Of a stretch of DNA of 24,175 nucleotides, positions 1 to 6,698 are shown piece by piece. The translations under genes and the position numbers were made by a program. Source of the stretch: a virus; the IMG/VR virus record IMGVR_UViG_3300025102_000287, positions 1-24,175 of that record. One strand, given 5' to 3'. The first letter of the stretch is position 1, and every line of letters begins with the position of its first letter. The notes under the pieces are model-generated. The model ran no database searches, was not told the DNA's origin, and worked only from the letters and a program-made list of their open reading frames with translations.

Positions 1-1
1 T

Positions 2-820
2 GTATACGCAAAAAAGAAATATGGAGAATCATTTGAGGACGAGGTGCATAAGTTTCATCATGATTACTTTGAAGAGGCTCTACGTCCTAGAGAAATTGAA
101 AAAATTATTAAGCAAGCAGATAAGAAGGATTGGGGATACAAATGTAAAGACCAACCCATGTGTTCTTTCTGTAATAAATCAAAATGCAGGATAAGAAAAT
201 TTGGTATTGGAGATAGCAATGTAATTACTGATGTGGGTAATGTCACTCAGTATGGAAACAATGACGACACCATTTATCATATTACAATTAATCAAGAGAG
301 CACAATAGTTTGCACTGTTGAAGAATTGTATGACCAACATAAGTTTAGAAAAAAATGTTTAGTCAAAACTAAATCTATGCCTGCCGTTTTATCTCGAACA
401 GACTATGACGCCTTCGTGACTTCTTTAGTTTCCAAAGCTATTGAGGTTAAGACAGATCAAGAGATGACTCCTGAGGGTCAGTTTAAAATTATTTTATCTA
501 AGTATATTTCTAATCAAGCTAACGCAGTTGACCTTGATGACATTCTCAGTGGGCAGTGTTTCGTGGACGATGAAGAAAACAAAGTGTTCTTTCGTATTGA
601 TCAACTACAAGAGTATATGCGAAATAGAAAACATTCAGCTTTGACAACTAATCAAGTTGCAGTTTTTATTAGACAACTAGGTGGGGACTGTACGAAAAGA
701 AAATTAAATAATAAACCCGGTCAATTAGTTTGGTTCGTGGACAATGATAAGTTTAACTCTGTTGAGAGAATAGAATCAGAAGAAAAAAAAGAAGAAGTTG
801 AGGAGACTATTCCATTTTAG
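2..820 (+). CDS. Primase/helicase-like replication protein, C-terminal part (5' end outside window)
   Basis: The reading frame is open to the left edge, so this is the last ~272 residues of a longer protein; the GTG at 44 is not convincing as the true start. A cysteine cluster is encoded at 143, 161, 170 and 185 (C-x5-C-x2-C-x4-C), followed by RKFGIG. This resembles the zinc-binding segment seen late in phage and plasmid primase or primase-helicase proteins. The last third (FFRIDQLQEYMRN to QLVWFV) looks like a winged-helix DNA-binding domain. The extreme C-terminus is an acidic tail ending EEVEETIPF, like the tip of bacterial SSB. It lies immediately upstream of and overlaps the helicase gene by 7 nt. 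The replication role is inferred from the Cys cluster, the tail and the neighbours; the catalytic domain is not visible here. A zinc-binding regulator is the main alternative. Confidence 0.6.
   Translation, partial: VYAKKKYGESFEDEVHKFHHDYFEEALRPREIEKIIKQADKKDWGYKCKDQPMCSFCNKSKCRIRKFGIGDSNVITDVGNVTQYGNNDDTIYHITINQESTIVCTVEELYDQHKFRKKCLVKTKSMPAVLSRTDYDAFVTSLVSKAIEVKTDQEMTPEGQFKIILSKYISNQANAVDLDDILSGQCFVDDEENKVFFRIDQLQEYMRNRKHSALTTNQVAVFIRQLGGDCTKRKLNNKPGQLVWFVDNDKFNSVERIESEEKKEEVEETIPF
801..805 (+). promoter_or_regulatory. Shine-Dalgarno for the helicase ATT start
   Basis: AGGAG lies 8 nt upstream of the ATT at 814. It decides the helicase start, because no ATG, GTG or TTG exists in that frame between the in-frame TGA at 799 and the TTG at 907, which lies beyond the Walker A motif. 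Confidence 0.5.
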
Positions 821-2328
821 ATAACGTATTCAAAATTATTGGTCCTCCCGGTACAGGTAAAACGACAACACTACTAAAGTATGTTGAAGATAATTTACAA
901 AAAGGATTGGAGCCTGATCGCATAGGGTATTTTTCTTTTACCAGGAAAGCTGCTAACGAAGCAATATTTAGAGCAGTGAATAAATTTAAAATAGAGAGAA
1001 AAGAACTTAAATGGTTTAGGACACTACACTCTTTAGCTTATCAATACTTAGGTTGCACGCACACAGATATAATTCAAGATCACGACTTTGATGAATTTAA
1101 AAAAGAATTTGGTATAGACATAGCTCAATCTCTTAACAATAACGGAGGAACGATAGGAAGAGATCCTGATGGTATACATTTAATTGATTTATATAGGGTT
1201 AGAAATACTTCTTTATATGAAGAATTTAAAAAGGCAGGGCACATTCAAGGAGGTTTTGAAAGATTACAACGTATTGATAAGAACTATCGTATGTTTAAAA
1301 AAGAAAAAGGAGTCAAAGATTATACAGATTTAATCTTAGAATTTAATAAGACTGAGAGATGTCCTAGATTGGATGTCGTTATTGTTGACGAGGTTCAAGA
1401 TTTAAAAGCCTCTGAGTGGGATATGGTTCACACTATGATTGGACAAGCTAAAACTGTTTATTTAGCAGGAGATGATGATCAAGCTATTTATGGTTGGAGT
1501 GGAGCTGAAGTTTCTAAGCTAATTGATCTGGACTGCCATTTGCAAGTTTTGAATCAATCATATAGAATACCAAATAAGATTTTTGTTAGAGCAAACAAAT
1601 TGATTAATAAAATAAATAAAAGAATTCCTAAAGAATGGAACCCCAAAAAAGAACAAGGCACCGTATCCACCGCTAACTTTGAAAGACTTAATTTAAGAAA
1701 AGATGAGTGGCTTATTTTATGTAGGACTAATTATTATTTAAACGAGATAGCCACAGATTTAAAAAGCAAAGGTTATTTATTTGAAAAGAATAATAAATTA
1801 TCAATCAAAGATGATGTTTTAGTTGCTTACAATTGTTGGAAAAATTTACAAGAGGGCCACGAAGTATCTCTGTCTGATGTAAAAACTATGTATCAATACA
1901 TAAGATCAGGAGACAAAGGTATTTCCCGGGGAAAAAAGAAAATGCCGGGGGCAGATGAAGAGATTAAATATAGCTATGCTACTTTATCTACAGAGTGGGG
2001 TTTGAAGGTAGATATGAATACGCCATGGCAACTTGCTCTAAATGGTATTGCTGAGAATGAAGTCAATTACATGAGACAGATTTTAAAAAGAGGATACGAC
2101 TTAGATAAAAGAGCAAGCATAAAACTATCAACAATTCATGGAGCTAAAGGGGGAGAAAGTCAGAACGTTGTTTTGTTTTCTGATATATCAAAAAGAATTA
2201 TGGATGAAATGTCTGTCAACAGAGATGATGAGAGAAGAGTTTTTTATGTGGGCATGACAAGAGCAAAAGAAAATCTTTATGTTATTCCTTCGACTTCACA
2301 ATATGAATTTGAGGAGATACTTCGATGA
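814..2328 (+). CDS. UvrD/Rep-family SF1 DNA helicase
   Basis: ATP-dependent DNA unwinding enzyme for phage replication or repair. With the ATT start at 814 the protein has 504 residues and carries all the core SF1A motifs: Walker A GPPGTGKT at 10-17, motif Ia FSFTRKAA around 40-47, Walker B VDEVQD at 191-196, motif III GDDDQAIYGWSGA at 219-231, motif IV QSYRIP near 248, motif V STIHGAKGGE near 439, and motif VI RRVFYVGMTRAK near 474. The next standard start in this frame, TTG at 907, would delete Walker A and destroy the ATPase, so it is rejected. The length is short for cellular UvrD (~720 aa), typical of compact phage versions. The gene overlaps the preceding gene by 7 nt and the polymerase by 4 nt (ATGA), so translation is probably coupled. 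Family assignment is firm; the exact start is inferred. Confidence 0.9.
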   Translation: MLDNVFKIIGPPGTGKTTTLLKYVEDNLQKGLEPDRIGYFSFTRKAANEAIFRAVNKFKIERKELKWFRTLHSLAYQYLGCTHTDIIQDHDFDEFKKEFGIDIAQSLNNNGGTIGRDPDGIHLIDLYRVRNTSLYEEFKKAGHIQGGFERLQRIDKNYRMFKKEKGVKDYTDLILEFNKTERCPRLDVVIVDEVQDLKASEWDMVHTMIGQAKTVYLAGDDDQAIYGWSGAEVSKLIDLDCHLQVLNQSYRIPNKIFVRANKLINKINKRIPKEWNPKKEQGTVSTANFERLNLRKDEWLILCRTNYYLNEIATDLKSKGYLFEKNNKLSIKDDVLVAYNCWKNLQEGHEVSLSDVKTMYQYIRSGDKGISRGKKKMPGADEEIKYSYATLSTEWGLKVDMNTPWQLALNGIAENEVNYMRQILKRGYDLDKRASIKLSTIHGAKGGESQNVVLFSDISKRIMDEMSVNRDDERRVFYVGMTRAKENLYVIPSTSQYEFEEILR

Positions 2329-4205
2329 TATTTGAACAACAAATGGATTTGTTAAAGAAAGAAAATAAACCTGAATGGACAAGGCCTAAGTTCCCTGATG
2401 TCACTGGCATCAAACAAGTTGCAGTAGATTTAGAAACTTATGACCCAGAGATTAAAAATCTTGGTGGCGGGTGGGCAACGAACAAAGGTTTTGTTGTAGG
2501 TGTCGCTGTTTCTTTTGAAGGTTTCGATGGGTACTTCCCAGTTCGTCATGAGCGAGGAGGTAATTTTTCTGAGGACGAAGTAAAGAAGTGGTTAAAAAAA
2601 TTATTCAAAGAAGATCCTATTGTTCTTTGTCATAACGCAGTCTACGATTTAGGTTGGCTCCGACGTTGGGGTGTTGATTGTAATGTCACTAAAGTCTATG
2701 ACACTTTGATTGCAGCTCCTTTGGTAGATGAAAATAGATTCAGTTATAGTTTAAATAATTTAGCTAAAGATTATCTAGGAGAAAGAAAGCAAGGAAATAT
2801 TTTAGATGAGTTTGGTAAAGAGCATGGGTTTAAAGCCATTGAGAACATGCACCTAGTTCCTGTAGAGTATGTCGGTGTGTATGCCGAACAAGATACTAAA
2901 TTAACTTATAAGTTATGGGAAGTCTTAAGAGTTGAAATACAGAAACAAGGGCTCACAGATGTTTTTAATTTAGAAACAGATCTATTACGTTTACTTTTGG
3001 AGATGAGATGGAAGGGAGTCCGTGTAGATCTTGACCGGGCTGAAAAAACAAAAAAGTTTTTCAAGTCAGAGGAAGAAAAAATTTATACCAACATTAAAAA
3101 CGAGACAGGAATTCAGATAGATGCATCGGATATCTATACAGCTGCTTCTCTTCAAAAAGTATTTGATAAGCTAGGAGAGAAATATGAATACACTGAAAAG
3201 AATAAACAAGCCAAGATTAGTAATGAGGCTATGAAAGAAAGTCTTAATCCTTTGATTCAATCAATATCTGTGGCTAGAGAATACAATAAGGCTCACACAA
3301 CCTTTATTGATTCTATTTTAAAGCATCAAGTCGATGGTAGAATTCATGCTGAGATCAATCAGTTGAAAGGGGAGTACGGAGGCACCGTCAGTGGGCGGTT
3401 GTCCATGAACAATCCAAACCTACAACAGGTCCCTGCTAGGAACGAAGCCATTGGTCCTAAGATCAGATCTTTATTTTTGCCTGAGGAGGGAGAAAAGTGG
3501 GCATCCCTTGATTATTCGCAACAAGAGCCTAGATTGCTAGTTCACTACGCAAAAAAACACGGTTTAGAGGGCGCTGAGACCCTAATTAAGTTCTTTCATG
3601 AAGGAAAGGACTTCCATCAAGTAACTGCCGATATGGCCCAAATATCAAGGAAAGAAGCCAAAACCATAGGTCTAGGCCTTATGTATGGCATGGGAATAGC
3701 TAAATTAGCAACTTCTCTAGATATCAGCCCTGATGCGGCTAAAGCATTAAAGAAAAAATATAATGATAATGTTCACTTTTTAAATAGCATTATTATCAAA
3801 GCTACCCGGTACACAGAACAACAAGGGTATATCAATACACTGCTCGGAAGAAGATGTCGGTTTGATTTATGGGAGAATAAAGACTTTCATGACAAGAGAA
3901 TGATGTCTTATGAGAACGCCAAGAAGACTTGGGCGTGGAATGAAATGAAAAGAGCAGGTACCTATCGTGCATTGAATAGGTTAATACAAGGTTCAGCAGC
4001 AGATCAAACCAAACAAGCCATGGTTAATCTGTGGAAGGATGTAGGGGTTATTCCTATGATTCAAATACATGACGAGCTCAATGTCTCCATAACCAATGAG
4101 ACCCAGGTGAAAGAGATTAAAGAGATAATGGAATCTGCTGTTGAACTTCATGTGCCTGTTAAATGTGATGCAGAAATAGGCGATAATTGGGGAGAAATAA
4201 AATGA
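2325..4205 (+). CDS. polA: Family A DNA polymerase with 3'-5' exonuclease
   Basis: The replicative polymerase of the phage, 626 aa. The N-terminal DnaQ-like proofreading domain is intact: Exo I DLE at 35-37, Exo II HNAVYD at 103-108, Exo III YAEQD at 186-190. The polymerase domain has motif A DYSQQEPR (Asp396, Glu401), the O-helix RKEAKTIGLGLMYG at 442-455, and motif C HDE at 582-584. There is no 5'-3' nuclease domain, as in T7 gp5. The O-helix residue equivalent to E. coli Phe762 and T7 Tyr526 is Leu450. The ATG overlaps the helicase stop (ATGA), and the next gene overlaps its own stop in the same way, so three genes form one coupled unit. All catalytic residues expected of the family are visible. 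Confidence 0.97.
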   Translation: MIFEQQMDLLKKENKPEWTRPKFPDVTGIKQVAVDLETYDPEIKNLGGGWATNKGFVVGVAVSFEGFDGYFPVRHERGGNFSEDEVKKWLKKLFKEDPIVLCHNAVYDLGWLRRWGVDCNVTKVYDTLIAAPLVDENRFSYSLNNLAKDYLGERKQGNILDEFGKEHGFKAIENMHLVPVEYVGVYAEQDTKLTYKLWEVLRVEIQKQGLTDVFNLETDLLRLLLEMRWKGVRVDLDRAEKTKKFFKSEEEKIYTNIKNETGIQIDASDIYTAASLQKVFDKLGEKYEYTEKNKQAKISNEAMKESLNPLIQSISVAREYNKAHTTFIDSILKHQVDGRIHAEINQLKGEYGGTVSGRLSMNNPNLQQVPARNEAIGPKIRSLFLPEEGEKWASLDYSQQEPRLLVHYAKKHGLEGAETLIKFFHEGKDFHQVTADMAQISRKEAKTIGLGLMYGMGIAKLATSLDISPDAAKALKKKYNDNVHFLNSIIIKATRYTEQQGYINTLLGRRCRFDLWENKDFHDKRMMSYENAKKTWAWNEMKRAGTYRALNRLIQGSAADQTKQAMVNLWKDVGVIPMIQIHDELNVSITNETQVKEIKEIMESAVELHVPVKCDAEIGDNWGEIK

Positions 4206-4432
4206 GAATATCTTACGACAATGGTGAATTAAATCTATCTTTGACTAATGAAGAAGTGGAACATATCAGTAGTAATAAAGGTAAAGCCGTAAAAATGGAC
4301 ATCAGTTGGTTGAAAGTTTTACATGAAGATATATCTAAATGTGTTATGGCCCACTGGTCCAAGGTTGAAGTGTGGGATGCATTAGAGTCACATCAGAAAA
4401 CGTTTAATAGCAAATCTAAAAGTAAAAAATAA
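4202..4432 (+). CDS. Small hypothetical protein (76 aa) after the polymerase
   Basis: Starts at the ATG overlapping the polymerase stop (ATGA), with the purine-rich sequence GGGGAG about 8 nt upstream inside the polymerase gene. An upstream in-frame TTG at 4187 is less likely because the Shine-Dalgarno lies after it. The protein begins MRISYDNGELNLSL, has a central amphipathic region with two Trp, and ends in a Lys/Ser-rich tail (SKSKSKK). No known domain was recognised. Its position suggests an accessory replication role, but that rests on context only. Confidence 0.7.
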   Translation: MRISYDNGELNLSLTNEEVEHISSNKGKAVKMDISWLKVLHEDISKCVMAHWSKVEVWDALESHQKTFNSKSKSKK

Positions 4433-4437
4433 ATGTA

Positions 4438-4461
4438 TGTTCTCTATTCAATAGGAGAACA
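4438..4461 (+). promoter_or_regulatory. RNA hairpin masking the RBS of the 55-aa gene
   Basis: TGTTCT pairs with AGAACA and CTAT pairs with ATAG, around a three-base loop with one bulged G: about 10 base pairs in 24 nt. The Shine-Dalgarno AGGAG (4453-4457) is inside the 3' arm. There is no T-run after it, so it is not a classical terminator. It may control translation of the following gene or stabilise the upstream mRNA 3' end. The pairing is seen; the function is inferred. Confidence 0.45.
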
Positions 4462-4463
4462 TT

Positions 4464-4631
4464 ATGATTGAATTACTTAAAAAACTAACAAACTTTATTA
4501 CACTTGAACATGACTCAGACAAAGCTCTTAAAGAATTTTTAAGAGCAGAATATAAAAAAGATTGGGAATCAGCTTACGTTTGGTTTTTAGAAGAAGGCTG
4601 TTTACCCCCTTCAACAAGAAGAAATGACTAA
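4464..4631 (+). CDS. Small hypothetical protein (55 aa), last gene of the plus-strand module
   Basis: ATG with a strong Shine-Dalgarno (AGGAG at 4453-4457, 6-nt spacing). The product is 55 aa, mostly helical in character, with an aromatic stretch (EYKKDWESAYVWFLEEG) and a terminal PPSTRRND. No signal peptide or membrane segment. Its TAA overlaps the TAG of the minus-strand lysozyme by 4 nt. The ribosome site and the dense packing support it as a real gene; function unknown. Confidence 0.65.
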   Translation: MIELLKKLTNFITLEHDSDKALKEFLRAEYKKDWESAYVWFLEEGCLPPSTRRND

Positions 4632-5077
4632 GTGTTAGCTACAATTTCAGAAAGGTGCTCACAGCGCTTCGGTGTCTGTGAATGCCATCTGGAATCCTTC
4701 ATTTCTTCAGCGGCTTCTTTCCACTTTTTGACTCTCATATTTTTCCACATCTTTTTAAATTTTGAAACACCTGTTGTCCCTAGCTGAAACACCATCTCAA
4801 GAATTACTTCCCCTACATGTTGAGGTAGCTCGTGACCAATATTATCTTCAATCAACATATCCGCTCCTGCTGCAGCTCTGTTTAAATCCATTTCAAATAT
4901 TTCCATAATTTCATCCATAGGTATTTCTACCCCTTCGGCAAATCTTTCCATTTCATGTGGTTGTACAAGGTGGCCTATGCCCACAGTTTTTTTTCCCAAA
5001 CTATCTAAATAAACAGATGTGCGCAAACCTTCATGGTCCTGTACTCTTGACTTTAGTGCGTCAGTAATTTTAATCAT
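4628..5077 (-). CDS. T4-type lysozyme (GH24 endolysin)
   Basis: Hydrolyses the MurNAc-GlcNAc bond of peptidoglycan to release progeny. The protein is 149 aa, close to T4 lysozyme (164 aa). The family catalytic triad spacing is exact: Glu in HEGL, Asp nine residues later in VYLDS, Thr fifteen residues later in KKTVGIGHL (residues 16, 25 and 31 from the ATG at 5077). The later conserved parts are also present: LPQHVGEVILEMVFQLG and the helix WKEAAEEMKDSRWHSQTP. The ATG at 5077 is preferred to the TTG at 5092 because GGGGA lies 8 nt upstream of it and the ATG overlaps the stop of the 32-aa gene (ATGA). There is no signal peptide or N-terminal membrane anchor, so a holin would be needed; none is recognisable in the window. 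Confidence 0.93.
   Translation of the reverse strand: MIKITDALKSRVQDHEGLRTSVYLDSLGKKTVGIGHLVQPHEMERFAEGVEIPMDEIMEIFEMDLNRAAAGADMLIEDNIGHELPQHVGEVILEMVFQLGTTGVSKFKKMWKNMRVKKWKEAAEEMKDSRWHSQTPKRCEHLSEIVANT
4660..4680 (+). other. Stable cUUCGg-type hairpin at the convergent junction
   Basis: In the plus-strand transcript, CACAGCGC and GUGUCUGUG pair around a C(UUCG)G tetraloop with one bulge. The hairpin begins 29 nt after the stop of the last plus-strand gene, inside the 3' end of the lysozyme gene. There is no T-tract after it on either strand. It could protect the plus-strand mRNA end or slow transcription running into the opposing operon. Function is inferred. Confidence 0.4.
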
Positions 5078-5172
5078 GATCCTATTCCCCAATGTATTGA
5101 GTGTTCATCGGGCTTTCCTTTCTGAGATAGAATTTTATCAAATAACTTTTTAAGTTTCAATAACATCTTCAT
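5074..5172 (-). CDS. 32-aa micro-gene coupled between virion protein and lysozyme
   Basis: The start ATG shares its A with the stop of the upstream gene (TAATG) and the TGA overlaps the lysozyme ATG (ATGA). It therefore exactly fills the only gap in the operon. The peptide has a basic amphipathic N-terminal half (MKMLLKLKKLFDKIL) and a polar second half ending SIHWGIGS. No strong Shine-Dalgarno is present, so it would depend on coupling. It is too short and too polar for an ordinary holin. The double stop-start coupling is the main evidence that it is translated; at the least it carries ribosomes to the lysozyme. Confidence 0.5.
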   Translation of the reverse strand: MKMLLKLKKLFDKILSQKGKPDEHSIHWGIGS

Positions 5173-6698
5173 TACTTTTTAGAGGAAATAATACCGCCAT
5201 ACATTTTCTTATCCATTAATCCACCTTCTGCCACCATGGCTAGGTATTGTTGTGCTATGTCTGGTTTGTTTTCAAATCGAATAACTCTTCTTAAAAGTTC
5301 ATTTTCTTCACCGGGGTCAACAGTATCTCCCACACCTTGCTTTACAAAGTTTACATAATTGTCAAAGGAATCTGGGTTATCAGAACGAGGAGAAAACTCT
5401 CCTATAATTTCATCAACGTTGCCACCATATCTTTCTGTCTTAATAGCTAAATCATTCTTAGCTGCCAGTATACCTGCCTGTGCATTTGGAAATACTGCAA
5501 AGCCCTTGCCATATGTTTCTCCTGTAGTCCCTGCTTGTCCTACATCCATTAAGTTTACAGGGTTGTTATAAGCAGTAACTTGAGTTCCTTCAGATGACTT
5601 AGGTTCTAATATGTCATCTAGAACTAAACTTTTAAAACCACCTTCTTCCATTGCAGGGTTTTCAAACTGAGTGCCATAAACTAAATCTGAACGGTCATCT
5701 ATTGTCGAAGCAGCGTAACTTTGTACATTGGAAAAAGGATACCCTTTGGACCTTTGTTTCGAAGGGTCTACATAAAATTCTTCTTCTCCGCCTCCTGGTG
5801 CGTTTGGTCTCAATAATGCTTCAACTTGTGGCGATTCATTTAACTCATCTAATAATGCTCTTTGTTGTTCTAAATATTCAGGACTAAATCTATCTAGAGC
5901 GGATTGTTTAATTTCTTCAGCTGGAAAAACAGGATCTCTAGTTGGAAATTCAATGGTAGTTTTAGGAACTGGTAATGAAAGTAAACCTGTGCCAAACAAA
6001 TCACTTGGTTGTTCATCGAATCCTCCACCCCCTCCTATTGCAGGGACACCTGTTGCGTCTTGTGCAGACGCTTCTTGTAAAGCGTCCAATCGTAGACCTA
6101 ATGCATCTTTTTCAGCTTGTGATTCTAAATTTCTAAAGTTTCTTAATTGTTTTACTTTTTCTTGTTGTTCCGCAAAAGTATATCTATTTGGATTGTCTGC
6201 TATCTCTTTTTGCACATCGGTAAGACTGTTGTAGGCACCACTAGCTTTATCTGCAGCATAGTTAGCTACCTCTTTTATAATTCCAAAAATTCCTAAGCTG
6301 CCACTCATAGCTTTTTCCCCAAGAGCGCCTATAATTTTTCCTCCTCTATAGGATACGTCGCTAGCTATCTCACTAAAAGTAGGACCATATTTGAAAGCTA
6401 GTTCTTGTTGTTTCTGTGCTAAAGTTTTTCCACCAGGTGTGGCTGCTTGAAATAAACCTGTTGCGCCTTCCACTGCTTTTGTTTTTGTGGGGTCGTTTTT
6501 AAAGGCTTGATATTCATCAGCTTGTGCTTGTCTTCTACGTAATCTATCATCAGAAATATCTGGCCTGTTATCAAAATATTTTGAACGAGTTTCCTCTTTT
6601 TTTTTAAAGTTTTCTGTTCCCCCTGTAAACCCTCTGAAAGGCTCAGATGTTCCTTTTCCTTTATTTAAATTACCTGTAAATCCTTCAAATCGTGCCAT
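5172..6698 (-). CDS. Virion protein with C-terminal peptidoglycan-hydrolase-like domain
   Basis: 508 aa. The first ~370 residues look like a structural protein: a basic start with two FxGFTG-like repeats (residues 4-9 and 21-26), a helical stretch, a Gly/Pro linker (222-226), and helices around 264-290. Residues ~376-485 (YNNPVNL, GFAVFPNAQAGI, IIGEFSPRSDNPDSFDNYV, VIRFENK) match in order the pattern of a domain often annotated in phages as 'structural protein P5' or a virion transglycosylase: NNPgNi, FavFds..aG, i..ysPp.en....Y, ...ENg. I therefore infer local cell-wall opening during DNA entry. The last residues (EGGLMDKKMYGG) form a Gly-rich tail like those on nearby virion proteins. It follows the 1481-aa gene with a TAATG overlap. 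The NNP-domain call is by motif order only. Confidence 0.6.
   Translation of the reverse strand: MARFEGFTGNLNKGKGTSEPFRGFTGGTENFKKKEETRSKYFDNRPDISDDRLRRRQAQADEYQAFKNDPTKTKAVEGATGLFQAATPGGKTLAQKQQELAFKYGPTFSEIASDVSYRGGKIIGALGEKAMSGSLGIFGIIKEVANYAADKASGAYNSLTDVQKEIADNPNRYTFAEQQEKVKQLRNFRNLESQAEKDALGLRLDALQEASAQDATGVPAIGGGGGFDEQPSDLFGTGLLSLPVPKTTIEFPTRDPVFPAEEIKQSALDRFSPEYLEQQRALLDELNESPQVEALLRPNAPGGGEEEFYVDPSKQRSKGYPFSNVQSYAASTIDDRSDLVYGTQFENPAMEEGGFKSLVLDDILEPKSSEGTQVTAYNNPVNLMDVGQAGTTGETYGKGFAVFPNAQAGILAAKNDLAIKTERYGGNVDEIIGEFSPRSDNPDSFDNYVNFVKQGVGDTVDPGEENELLRRVIRFENKPDIAQQYLAMVAEGGLMDKKMYGGIISSKK

Noticed and set aside
64-246. Opposite-strand frame under the first gene
   Set aside because: Antisense shadow of a well-patterned coding frame; no start signal or recognisable product.
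783-820. A8 run as a -1 frameshift site fusing the upstream protein to the helicase
   Set aside because: After a -1 shift at the run the new frame meets TGA at 799 before the helicase begins. The only later place, near TTT-TAG, is a poor slip site. The ATT start with AGGAG is simpler.
907-2328. TTG at 907 as the helicase start
   Set aside because: It would omit Walker A (GPPGTGKT), which is encoded in frame just upstream; an SF1 helicase without it would be inactive.
4438-4461. Rho-independent terminator
   Set aside because: Stem is present but no T-run follows, and the 3' arm is the ribosome site of the next gene.
5078-5092. TTG at 5092 as lysozyme start
   Set aside because: No Shine-Dalgarno before it; the ATG at 5077 has GGGGA and couples to the upstream micro-gene.
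5359-6234. Plus-strand frames inside the 508-aa virion gene
   Set aside because: They mirror the minus-strand gene; composition is that of complementary coding sequence and no ribosome sites were seen.
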